Origin: CAMYMQ01 sp963730305
GTDB lineage: Bacteria > Pseudomonadota > Alphaproteobacteria > Bin65
Assembly (NCBI GenBank): GCA_963730305.1
Contig: CAVSRB010000003.1
Location: 496,001-560,000, forward strand
Reading direction: 5' to 3'
Length of the DNA stretch: 64,000 nucleotides
A program made the position numbers and the translations under genes. The notes beneath the pieces are model-generated. The model was not told the origin of the DNA and made no database searches. It saw nothing but the letters and a program-made list of their open reading frames with translations. Below are positions 49,360 through 56,980 of this stretch, piece by piece; position 1 is the stretch's first letter; every line of letters begins with the position of its first letter.

Positions 49360-49401
49360 ATATGGAAAATGATCGCTGGAATATGGGAAATGATCGTTGG
49401 A
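49360..49401. repeat. 21-bp tandem repeat (two copies)
   Basis: ATATGGAAAATGATCGCTGG-A at 49360-49380 is followed directly by a second copy at 49381-49401 with two mismatches. It lies 70 bases upstream of the ATG of the cysteine-rich exported protein. Could be a regulator-binding tandem or a replication slippage product. Confidence 0.75.
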
Positions 49402-49470
49402 AATGTGTCCAACCGTCGTCGCGGTGGCGACCATCGCGGGGGCGGCGGCGCTGATACGGGGAACACCGAA

Positions 49471-49953
49471 ATGGCCACATATTGCCGCCTTCTGGCCGTC
49501 GCCGCCGTCGCAATGCTCGGCACGGCGATGTTTTCGAGCGCCGGATGGGCACGCGACACCTGCGTCTGCCTGGTCAGCAACCAGCTCAACACCGGCCAGG
49601 CGCCGGTCCGCTACCAATACCGAAGCTGCCTCCGGAACGGGAAGTGCAGCCACTGGAAGACGCGAACGTTCAAGCAGGGTAACGCCTTCGGAATCAAGGT
49701 GATCTGCAACACCGACCGGACCTTTCGCCGGTACCAGGTGCGCTACGACCGAAGCTACGCGCCGGGCATCCAGCTGCGGGTGCAGACCTTGACCCACTAT
49801 AAGTCGTTCACCGTGGGGAAAGACCAAATCCCGACCTGCGGCTGCATGCCGCGAGCGCAGTATCGCTTCGTCAAACAGCGGTCGGGGGTCAGACTGTATT
49901 ATGGCCGGCCCGGCAACATCGCGCCCCTGCACTGCCGAATTAACTCGCTGTAG
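49471..49953 (+). CDS. cysteine-rich exported protein of unknown function
   Basis: 160 residues from ATG 49471; an in-frame ATG at 49369 would add an Arg/Gly-rich stretch without purpose. Signal peptide about residues 1-27 (L-L-A-V-A-A-V-A-M-L-G-T-A-M-F), then eight cysteines in the mature part (C-V-C, S-C and K-C, I-C, C-G-C, H-C), enough for four disulfides. Rich in Arg and Tyr. It looks like a small oxidised periplasmic protein. No family recognised. Confidence 0.7.
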   Translation: MATYCRLLAVAAVAMLGTAMFSSAGWARDTCVCLVSNQLNTGQAPVRYQYRSCLRNGKCSHWKTRTFKQGNAFGIKVICNTDRTFRRYQVRYDRSYAPGIQLRVQTLTHYKSFTVGKDQIPTCGCMPRAQYRFVKQRSGVRLYYGRPGNIAPLHCRINSL

Positions 49954-50119
49954 CGGCGGCGCCGCAATCGCGGCCGCCCGCCGACGGTTGGCGGCGGTCA
50001 AAATGTTCTAGCCCTGTTCTTTTTGCATGACTCGGGGTGCGATGCCCGTAATAATCCTGTGGGGGATGCAACCACGCGCAGCCGTCGGCTGAACGGTGCG
50101 CGCCCAGAGGAGATGCAAG

Positions 50120-50695
50120 ATGCCACGCTGGCTCCTGACCCTCGCCGCGGCGGCCGTGATCGGCCTCGCCGGCACCACCGCCGGGTACGCCCGGACCGCG
50201 GCCCCCGACACCGCCAATCCCCAGATCGCCCAGTCGGACAAGGCCACCACCAAGACCACCGACAAGCCGGCCGCGAAGAAGGCGACCAAGAAGCGGACCC
50301 GCAAGACCAAGCGGCGTTATCGCTACGGCAAGGTCTACCTGACCGCCTACGCCAAGAACGGGCGGCAGCGGAAGGCCGGCAAGTTCGGCACCCGGATCCG
50401 GCTCTACACCACGGCGACCAAGTCGCGGAAGACCAAGAAGGGCAAGCGGCGCGCCGGCCGCACCGAGGCCGTGACCTATTGCGGCAAGACCTACTACACC
50501 ACCAAGCGCGGCACCCGTTGGATCGCGGCCCACGAGAAGGCCGGCCACGTGCTGGTCGTGCGCAAGCACGTGGCGCGCAAGAAGTTCACCACCATCTGCG
50601 GCAAGAAGCCGAAGCGGGTGAAGCGGCGGTCGACCCACAAGCGCAAGTCGACGACCAAGAAGAAGACCCAGAAGAAGGTCGACGACAAGTCGTAG
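50120..50695 (+). CDS. lysine/arginine-rich exported protein of unknown function
   Basis: 191 residues from ATG 50120, with AGAGGAGATG as ribosome-binding site. A signal peptide (L-L-T-L-A-A-A-A-V-I-G-L-A, cleavage after G-Y-A) precedes a strongly basic mature chain, nearly a third Lys/Arg, with Lys-Thr-Lys stretches at both ends and a central part with two cysteines in Y-C-G-K and I-C-G-K-K. Composition suits binding to an acidic polymer (DNA, lipopolysaccharide, capsule), but nothing in the sequence proves it. Confidence 0.72.
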   Translation: MPRWLLTLAAAAVIGLAGTTAGYARTAAPDTANPQIAQSDKATTKTTDKPAAKKATKKRTRKTKRRYRYGKVYLTAYAKNGRQRKAGKFGTRIRLYTTATKSRKTKKGKRRAGRTEAVTYCGKTYYTTKRGTRWIAAHEKAGHVLVVRKHVARKKFTTICGKKPKRVKRRSTHKRKSTTKKKTQKKVDDKS

Positions 50696-50703
50696 TCTCC
50701 GCG

Positions 50704-50943
50704 TCTCCCCTCTCCCCTTGAGGGAGAGGGGCCGGGGGTGAGGGCCCGTCGAAGGCGCATCGCGCCGTCGGATATTCAAGGCTCGAAAACGGGCGTCGAC
50801 CAAGGCCGGCGACGGTCGATATCCCGCGGGCAGGATCAAGGCGACGACGGTCGCGTTCCGCCGTCGAAGGGCCCACCGCTGAAGGGCCCGCCGCAAAAGG
50901 GCCCTCACCCCCTGCCCCCTCTCCCCCATGGGGAGAGGGGGAA
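50704..50943. repeat. MITE-like element: inverted terminal repeats around a 150-base spacer
   Basis: The left arm (about 50704-50745, starting CCCCTCTCCCCTTGAGGGAG and ending GTGAGGGCCC) and the right arm (about 50898-50943, starting GGGCCCTCACCCCCTGCCCC) are near-perfect reverse complements over about 44 bases. Each arm also folds on itself. Such CCCTCTCCC/GGGAGAGGG elements occur in many high-GC genomes. The spacer has no gene. It ends just before the metY stop. Confidence 0.72.
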
Positions 50944-50951
50944 TAGTGACC

Positions 50952-52247
50952 CTACGCCGCCTTGTTCAGCGCCTGGTCGAGGTCGGCGAGGATGTCGTCG
51001 ATGTGCTCCAGGCCGATCGACAGGCGGACGTAGCCGTCGGTGACGCCGGTGGCGAGCTGGTCCTCCGGCGAGAGCTGGCTGTGGGTCGTGGTCGCCGGGT
51101 GGATGGCCAGCGACCGCGCGTCGCCGATGTTGGCGACGTGGTAGAACATCTCCAGCGAATTGATGAACTTGCGGCCCGCTTCCAGCCCGCCTTCGAGCTC
51201 CATGCCGACCAGCGCGCCGTAGCCGCCCTTGAGGTACTTGTCGGCCCGCTTCCGGGACTCGCCGCTCTGCTGCGACGGGTGGATCACCTTCGACACGCCC
51301 TTGCGCTTGGCGAGGTATTCGGCGACCGCCTGGCCGTTGCGGTTGTGCTCGCGCATGCGCAGCGGCAGCGTCTCCAGCCCCTGGATGAACTGGAAGGCGT
51401 TGAACGGGCTCATCGCCGCGCCGAGGTCGCGCAGCAGCGTGGTCCGCGCCTTGATGATGTAGGCGACCGGGCCGATCGGCTTGACCGCCTCGGTCCAGAT
51501 GGCGCCGTGGTAGGACGGATCGGGCGTGTTGAGCGCCGGCTGGCGGGCCTTGTGCTCCTCCCACGGGAAGTTGCCGCCGTCGACCAGCATGCCGCCGATC
51601 GAGGTGCCGTGGCCGCCGATATACTTGGTGGTCGAGTAGAGCACGATCGCCGCGCCATGCTCGAGCGGCTTGCACATCACCGGGCAGGCGGTGTTGTCCA
51701 TGACCAGCGGGATGCCCATCTCGCGGCCGAGCGCCGCGACCTCGGCGATCGGGAACACGTTCAGCTTCGGGTTGGGCAGGGTCTCGGCGTACCACACGCG
51801 GGTGCGGTCGTCCGAGGCGTTGCGGAAGGCCGCCGGATCGCCCGGGTCGACGAAACGGACCTCGATGCCCTGGTCCTTCAGCGTGTTGGCGAACAGGTTC
51901 CAGGTGCCGCCGTAGAGGTCGGTCGAGCTGACCACGTTGTCCCCGGCCCGGGCCAGGTTCTGGACCGCCATCGCCGACGCCGCCTGCCCCGACGCCAGCG
52001 CCAGCGCCGCGACGCCGCCCTCGAGCGCGGCCACCCGCTGCTCGAGCACGTCGCAGGTCGGGTTCATGATCCGGGTGTAGATGTTGCCCAGCTCGCTCAG
52101 CGCGAACAGGTTGGCCGCGTGCTCGGTGTCGCGGAACTGATAGGACGTGGTCTGGTGGATCGGCACCGCCACGGACCCGGTGGTCGGGTCGGCCCGCCAT
52201 CCGGCGTGAAGGACGATCGTCTCGGGATTCTTGCTCTCGACGGCCAC
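50952..52247 (-). CDS. metY: O-acetylhomoserine sulfhydrylase (PLP-dependent, MetY)
   Basis: 431 residues from GTG 52247. Cys/Met-metabolism PLP fold: Y-T-R-I-M-N-P-T, S-G-Q-A-A-S near residue 88, D-N-T-A-C-P and the PLP lysine in S-T-T-K-Y-I-G-G-H near 206. The length (about 430) and the long insert after the lysine match MetY more than MetB/MetC. It makes homocysteine from O-acetylhomoserine and sulfide. Its Shine-Dalgarno AAAGGAGG lies inside the last codons of the cyclase gene, so the two are translationally coupled. Confidence 0.93.
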   Translation of the reverse strand: MAVESKNPETIVLHAGWRADPTTGSVAVPIHQTTSYQFRDTEHAANLFALSELGNIYTRIMNPTCDVLEQRVAALEGGVAALALASGQAASAMAVQNLARAGDNVVSSTDLYGGTWNLFANTLKDQGIEVRFVDPGDPAAFRNASDDRTRVWYAETLPNPKLNVFPIAEVAALGREMGIPLVMDNTACPVMCKPLEHGAAIVLYSTTKYIGGHGTSIGGMLVDGGNFPWEEHKARQPALNTPDPSYHGAIWTEAVKPIGPVAYIIKARTTLLRDLGAAMSPFNAFQFIQGLETLPLRMREHNRNGQAVAEYLAKRKGVSKVIHPSQQSGESRKRADKYLKGGYGALVGMELEGGLEAGRKFINSLEMFYHVANIGDARSLAIHPATTTHSQLSPEDQLATGVTDGYVRLSIGLEHIDDILADLDQALNKAA

Positions 52248-52248
52248 G

Positions 52249-53628
52249 TCAACCTCCTTTGATTATGATTTGTCGACTTCGGCGGCGCCGGCCGGCCCCG
52301 CCCCCGACGGCGCGCGTCCCAGTGAGATACCAGGTCCGGCACCGACCAAGTCCCTTGAACGTCTGCTCGCCGCGGGCCTCGAAGGTATAGGCGTCGGCCA
52401 GACGGCGATAGACGGGTTCGGATACCTGAATACGCATCGGCGCGCCATAGGCCTCCATGCGGCTGGCGACGTTGACCGTGTCGCCCCACAGGTCGTAGGC
52501 GAAGCGCCGGTCGCCGATCACGCCGGCGACGACGGGGCCGCAGCTCAGCCCGATGCGCACCTGGACCGGCCCGGCGTCGAGCGGCTCGATCCGCGCCGCG
52601 GCGTCGATCATGTCGAGCGCGAGGTCGGCCATCGCCGCGGTGTGGTCGGCGCGAAGCGTCGGCAGACCGGCCGCGGCCATGTAGGCGTCCCCGATCGTCT
52701 TGATCTTCTCGAGCCCGTGCTTGTCGACCAGCTCGTCGAACACCGCGAAGATGCGTTCGAGGAAGGCGACCACGTCCTCGGGCGGATGGTGCGCGGCGAC
52801 CTTGGTGAAGCCGACCATGTCGGCGAACATCACGGTCGCCTCGTCGAACCGGTCGGCGATCTCCTCCTCGCCGCGCTGCAGCCGGTCGGCGATCGACCGC
52901 GGCAGGATCCGGGTCAGCAGGCCCCGGCTGCGCGCGCGTTCCGCGGCGATCCGCTGGAGGTTGGCGAAGTCGAACCGCCGCAGGCGCTCGATATGGTAGA
53001 GCGACACCGCGCCGACCACGTTGGCGCAGACCACCAGGAAGGCGAGGATCGCGAATGGCAGGCTCGCCATCGGGTGCCACACGCCGATGATCGCCAGGTA
53101 GACCGCCGAGCAGGCCAGCGCGGTCGACAGGCCCCACAGGAAGTCGAGCGGCAGCAGCACGTAGATCGCGACAACCAGCACGAGGATGCCGGCGACGTAG
53201 GTCCGCGGCGCGGCGAGCAGCACGTCGAAGACGGCGTAGAGGACCGTGAAGAAGCCGGCCAGGCCGGCCATCGCGCCCATGTGGCGGTGCTTCCAGGCGC
53301 GCAAGTAGGTCAGCCCCATGAGCAGGGCGAAACCGACGATCTCGGCGCCGTGGCCGATCAGCAGCGCGGTCCGCTGGTCCGGGCCGAAGATGCGGAGGTC
53401 GACGAAGAAGGTGGCGACCGTGACCAGGAAGACGACGACCAGGACGATGCGGGCGAAGCGCAGGTCCCCCGCCTCGCGCGCGGCGCGGTAGCGCAACTCG
53501 TCGGCGTGCCCGGCGAAGCGCAGCGTGAACCGGTTGAGCCGGGGCGCGTGCTCGCCCAGGTCGATGATGGCCGCTGCGCGGGCGCGGGCGGCGGCGCGGA
53601 TCACCGCATCGACCCGCCAGGCGGGCAC
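52249..53628 (-). CDS. membrane-anchored class III adenylate cyclase
   Basis: 459 residues from GTG 53628. Six membrane helices (residues about 58-215) precede a class III cyclase domain. Metal-binding Asp in F-A-D-M-V-G-F-T near residue 265, and the second in I-G-D-A-Y-M-A near 313 (with the substrate-specifying Lys just before: I-K-T-I-G-D). The purine-recognising Asp is in Y-D-L-W-G-D-T-V-N and the transition-state Asn/Arg in N-V-A-S-R-M. These residues specify ATP, giving cAMP. It lies between two methionine genes in the same direction, an unusual setting. Confidence 0.91.
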   Translation of the reverse strand: MPAWRVDAVIRAAARARAAAIIDLGEHAPRLNRFTLRFAGHADELRYRAAREAGDLRFARIVLVVVFLVTVATFFVDLRIFGPDQRTALLIGHGAEIVGFALLMGLTYLRAWKHRHMGAMAGLAGFFTVLYAVFDVLLAAPRTYVAGILVLVVAIYVLLPLDFLWGLSTALACSAVYLAIIGVWHPMASLPFAILAFLVVCANVVGAVSLYHIERLRRFDFANLQRIAAERARSRGLLTRILPRSIADRLQRGEEEIADRFDEATVMFADMVGFTKVAAHHPPEDVVAFLERIFAVFDELVDKHGLEKIKTIGDAYMAAAGLPTLRADHTAAMADLALDMIDAAARIEPLDAGPVQVRIGLSCGPVVAGVIGDRRFAYDLWGDTVNVASRMEAYGAPMRIQVSEPVYRRLADAYTFEARGEQTFKGLGRCRTWYLTGTRAVGGGAGRRRRSRQIIIKGG

Positions 53629-53671
53629 TCACCGCCGGCCGCCGCCATGATGCCCCCGGTCATTCCTCGGT

Positions 53672-54802
53672 TCATGCCTCGCCCCAGACCTCTTGGGCGA
53701 CCTCGACCACCAGGCCCAGCTTGGCGCGCTCGTCGTCGACCGTGACCTTGTTGCCCTCGACGACGCTGGCGAAGCCGCATTGCGGGCTCAACGCCAGGTC
53801 CTCCATCGGCACGATCCGGCTGGCGTCGTCGATCCGGCGCTTGAGCTCGTCCTTGCTCTCCAGCGGCGCGAACTTGGTGGTGATCAGGCCGAGCACGACC
53901 TTCTTGCCCTTTGGCACGTGGCGCAGCGCCTCGAAGTCGCCCGAGCGCTCGTCGTCATATTCGAGGAAGAAGGCGTCGACGTCGAGATGGGCGAAGATCG
54001 GCTCGGCGATGCTGTCGTAGCCGCCCGAGCCGATCCACGAGCTCTTGGCGTTGCCGCGGCACAGGTGGAAGCCGAGATAGGTCTCGGGCTTGCGCTTGGC
54101 GATGCAGTCGTTGAGCACGCGGACGTAGGTCTTGACCAGGTCGGCCGGCTCCTCGCCCAGCTTGCGGACGTTGTCGTGCAGGCTCTCGTCGACGAAATAG
54201 GCGATCACCGGGTCGTCGATCTGGATGTAGGTGCAGCCCGCCGCCTCGAGGTCGGCGATCTCGTCCTGGTAGACCTTGGCGACGTCGGCCCAGAACTCGT
54301 CCATGTCCGGATAGGCGTCCTTGCTCACCGCCGGGCGGCCGCCATGATAGTGGATGCGCGACGGCGAGGGCACGGTGATCTTGGGCGTCCGGTCCGTGGT
54401 CGCCCTGAGCATCTTGTAGTCGTCGACCAGGATCGGGTGCGAGCGGCCGACCTTGCCGACGGTCAGCACGTTCTTGGGGATGTAGCCGGACTTGTGGTCG
54501 GGCGCGTCCTTGAAGCCCGACGCGTCGTCGTCGCCGGCGATCTTGATGCCGTCGATCTGCTCGATGAAGTCGATCCACCAGTTCTCGCGCCGGAACTCGC
54601 CGTCGACGACGACCCCGAGGCCGATCTCCTCCTGCATCCGCACCGCCTCGGCGATGGCGTCGTCCTCGACCGCGTGCAGCGCCTCGCGCGTGATCGTGCC
54701 GGCCTTCCACTGGTCGCGCGCATCGAGCAGGCGCTGCGGCCTCAGCAGGCTGCCGACCTGCTCGGCCCGGAAAAAGGGCTTTGCCCCCGACGATGCACTC
54801 AT
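53672..54802 (-). CDS. cobalamin-independent methionine synthase-like protein (MetE C-terminal domain type)
   Basis: 376 residues from ATG 54802, with GGGAGGAAAAC upstream. Single-domain homologue of the MetE catalytic barrel. Zinc ligands are seen as His and Cys in G-F-H-L-C-R-G-N and Cys in L-S-P-Q-C-G-F-A near residue 340; the acidic region I-Q-I-D-D-P-V is also conserved. It may methylate homocysteine from MetY, though short YxjG-type enzymes use methyl donors other than methyltetrahydrofolate. It heads an operon with the cyclase and metY (43-base gap). Confidence 0.89.
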   Translation of the reverse strand: MSASSGAKPFFRAEQVGSLLRPQRLLDARDQWKAGTITREALHAVEDDAIAEAVRMQEEIGLGVVVDGEFRRENWWIDFIEQIDGIKIAGDDDASGFKDAPDHKSGYIPKNVLTVGKVGRSHPILVDDYKMLRATTDRTPKITVPSPSRIHYHGGRPAVSKDAYPDMDEFWADVAKVYQDEIADLEAAGCTYIQIDDPVIAYFVDESLHDNVRKLGEEPADLVKTYVRVLNDCIAKRKPETYLGFHLCRGNAKSSWIGSGGYDSIAEPIFAHLDVDAFFLEYDDERSGDFEALRHVPKGKKVVLGLITTKFAPLESKDELKRRIDDASRIVPMEDLALSPQCGFASVVEGNKVTVDDERAKLGLVVEVAQEVWGEA

Positions 54803-55000
54803 GTTTTCCTCCCGTCGTTCGGCGGCACCATAGGCCGCGACATGGCGATTGGCAAAGCGGCTGCCGGAGGCAAACCCAGGTTAATGCAGTGCAGCCGGGC
54901 CCCCGGCTAGGGATACGGGATTACTGTTGGACGCCAAGGAATAATCCGGCCCTGACGCCAAAAGACGGCCAATAATCGGGCCGAGACAGGATACGGGTTC

Positions 55001-55357
55001 ATGACAGATGATCACTTTGACACGGTATTGCTGAGCGGCGCCAGCGGGCGGGCTTACGAGTTCCAGGTGTTCGGTCCCGAATCGACACCGCCGGCGGCCG
55101 GCGGCGTCTTCGTCGTCACCGACCACGGCTGCGACTTCGGCACCGTCGGCGCCGACGACATCCGGCTGATCGGCCGGAGCGCGAACCTGTCGCTGACGCT
55201 GGCGCAGGTGAGAAGCCACGCCCGGCTCGACGGCCTTGGATCGGCATGGTGCTTCTGCGCGCGGGTCGAGGATCAAGACCGCGAGGCGCGCAACCGGATC
55301 GCGATCGACTTGGCGGCAAGCTACCAGCTTAGCCGCCAAAATAATGGGTCGGCCTAG
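55001..55357 (+). CDS. small protein resembling degenerate GIY-YIG-type domains
   Basis: 118 residues from ATG 55001. S-G-A-S-G-R-A-Y-E-F-Q-V-F, G-G-V-F-V-V-T-D, I-G-R-S-A-N-L and the C-terminal A-R-N-R-I-A-I-D-L-A-A-S-Y pattern follow the layout of small alphaproteobacterial proteins with a GIY-YIG-like fold, but the catalytic residues are not convincing. Its TAG stop and the TAG stop of the opposing Crp/Fnr gene share the palindrome CTAG at 55354-55357. Function unknown. Confidence 0.62.
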   Translation: MTDDHFDTVLLSGASGRAYEFQVFGPESTPPAAGGVFVVTDHGCDFGTVGADDIRLIGRSANLSLTLAQVRSHARLDGLGSAWCFCARVEDQDREARNRIAIDLAASYQLSRQNNGSA

Positions 55358-56097
55358 GCCCCGGGACGAAGCGCGCCCTCGTGCGCGACGTGGTGTTCCT
55401 GGTCCAGGTAGGTCGGATCGAACTCGGCAACCTCGTTCAGCGCGTCGACGTCGGGAATGAACACCCGACCGTCCTCGACCTCGACGAGGCCCCGCTTGCG
55501 CAGCTTCTGGAGCGTCCGGTTGACGTGGACGGTGCTCAACCCGAGCGTGTCGGCGATCAGCTCCTGGGTCAGCGGCAGTTCGAACGATCGCCGCCCGGCG
55601 GCGTCGACCAGCTGCAGCCGGCGCAACAGCTCCAGCAGGAAATGGGCGATCCGCTCGAGCGCGGTGCGACGGCCGATGCGCATGACCTGCTCGCTGAGCA
55701 TCGACTGCTCGCGCGCGGACGACCACATCAGCGCCATCACCAGGCGCGGATGGACGCGGCAGGCGTCCTGCAACCGGTCGAGCGGAAAGGACGCGATCTC
55801 GCAGTCGGTCAGCGCCTCGACGGTATCGTCGGCGAATTCCATCAGGCTCGCCCGCAGGCCGATCATGTCGCCCGGCACGAGATAGCTGAATATCTGACGG
55901 CGGCCGTCGGGAATGAACTTGGCGCGGAACGCCCAGCCGTCGCGCAGCAGGTAGACGTCGTCATAGACCTCTCCCTCGACGACGATCTGGCGTCCCTTGG
56001 GAACCACGTGGGGCGTTCCCTGCAGGTCCAGGAAATATCGCTGTTCCTCGTCCGTCAGGTCGAGGACGGCACAAAATTTCTGCAATGTCGGGTTCAT
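55354..56097 (-). CDS. Crp/Fnr-family transcriptional regulator
   Basis: 247 residues from ATG 56097. Cyclic-nucleotide-binding-type beta roll (residues about 20-130, with P-K-G-R-Q-I-V-V-E-G-E and V-P-G-D-M-I-G-L), dimer helix, then the HTH with L-T-Q-E-L-I-A-D-T-L-G-L-S-T-V-H-V-N-R-T-L near 185-205. The FNR iron-sulfur cysteines are absent, and the usual cAMP-binding Arg/Ser/Thr set is not evident, so the signal is unknown. Divergent from the lipoprotein gene with a long dyad between them. Confidence 0.91.
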   Translation of the reverse strand: MNPTLQKFCAVLDLTDEEQRYFLDLQGTPHVVPKGRQIVVEGEVYDDVYLLRDGWAFRAKFIPDGRRQIFSYLVPGDMIGLRASLMEFADDTVEALTDCEIASFPLDRLQDACRVHPRLVMALMWSSAREQSMLSEQVMRIGRRTALERIAHFLLELLRRLQLVDAAGRRSFELPLTQELIADTLGLSTVHVNRTLQKLRKRGLVEVEDGRVFIPDVDALNEVAEFDPTYLDQEHHVAHEGALRPGA

Positions 56098-56325
56098 CGG
56101 GGCTTCGTTTTCTGGTCGTTGGCGGGGCCGCGCCGGTTCCCCCACCTGGCGCCGCATTCGCCCCCTTTGGGACGCGACCGGCACGGTCGCACAAATACTG
56201 GTTCGATCTGCAACCCGGGTCTGGCGGGGCGCTTGGTGAAGGCCGCGTGGCGACCCGTCCCGGTCGCCCGCTCGGGCTGCCTGTTCACGGTCGCCAGACT
56301 ACGCCCCCCAAAGTGACAAGAATTG

Positions 56326-56368
56326 GGCATTTGCATCAAACCGCCGGAGGTTAACCTGTGCAAATGCC
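56326..56368. promoter_or_regulatory. long dyad between the Crp/Fnr gene and the lipoprotein gene
   Basis: GGCATTTGCA (56326-56335) and TGCAAATGCC (56359-56368) are perfect 10-base inverted repeats with a 23-base spacer. It lies in the 334-base divergent promoter gap, about 65 bases ahead of the lipoprotein start. The halves are not the TGTGA or TTGAT sites of Crp or Fnr, so another regulator, or a loop in the leader RNA, is possible. Confidence 0.6.
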
Positions 56369-56431
56369 GTCGCCCCGCGAACCGGTAGGGTTCGGTCGTA
56401 TCTAACGCCCCAAACCAAAGGAGGTTAGGCG

Positions 56432-56917
56432 ATGAACTTACGTTCGACCGGAATTCTCACGATCGCCCTCGCCGGCGCACTTGCGGCGGGCGGTTGCACC
56501 ACCATGAACGGCAACCAGAGCGTGGCCAGCGCCCTCAACACGGGCAGTCCGTCCCAGCCGTACATCCTGCCGCTGTCGGAAACCAAGGCCACGCGCCTGG
56601 TCTACGGCGGCGTGCCGTCGACGCTCCCGACCGGGCGCCAGTTGACCAATCGGGAACTCTCCGTGACCTTCAAGCACCATCGGACCGTGTTCCATACGCC
56701 CAACGGCGACAAGAACCTGATGTTCGGGAACCGGACGGTCAGTTACACCCGGCCCGACGGCAAACGGATGTCCGGCCAGTGGCGCGTCAGCAACAACCTG
56801 ATGTGCGTCAAGTGGCAGACGATGAACGAGAACTGCTACAAGATCTTCGTCACCGGCAGGAACCAGTACACCGTGTGGATGGGCGACCAGCCGCGCGGCC
56901 AGATGTCCGTCTTCTAG
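56432..56917 (+). CDS. small lipoprotein of unknown function
   Basis: 161 residues from ATG 56432, with AAAGGAGGTTAGGCG as ribosome-binding site. Lipobox L-A-A-G-G-C gives Cys22. Mature part has Y-I-L-P-L-S-E-T-K-A-T, a Q-L-T-N-R-E-L motif and C-V-K-W-Q / N-E-N-C-Y-K-I-F with two cysteines. The lipobox and a good ribosome site make this a real, probably well-expressed gene. A strong terminator follows at once. No family recognised. Confidence 0.82.
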   Translation: MNLRSTGILTIALAGALAAGGCTTMNGNQSVASALNTGSPSQPYILPLSETKATRLVYGGVPSTLPTGRQLTNRELSVTFKHHRTVFHTPNGDKNLMFGNRTVSYTRPDGKRMSGQWRVSNNLMCVKWQTMNENCYKIFVTGRNQYTVWMGDQPRGQMSVF

Positions 56918-56940
56918 CAGCGTTCCAACGCGTGCGTGAA

Positions 56941-56973
56941 ATCGGGGCCGCCCTGGGCGGCCCCGATTTTTTT
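56941..56973 (+). terminator. Rho-independent terminator after the lipoprotein gene
   Basis: ATCGGGGCCGCC pairs with GGCGGCCCCGAT around a short CTGG-containing loop, and a run of seven or more T follows on the + strand, 24 bases after the lipoprotein stop. The opposite strand has AAATCGGGG and no T run, so it acts mainly for the + direction; ligD converges from the other side. Confidence 0.92.
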
Positions 56974-56980
56974 GCCCGCG

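Noticed and set aside
50905..52200. Open frame on the minus strand overlapping metY in another frame
   Set aside because: Arg/Gly/Pro-rich shadow of metY.
56326..56368. The dyad as a Crp or Fnr box
   Set aside because: Half-sites do not match TGTGA-N6-TCACA or TTGAT-N4-ATCAA, and the spacing is far too long.
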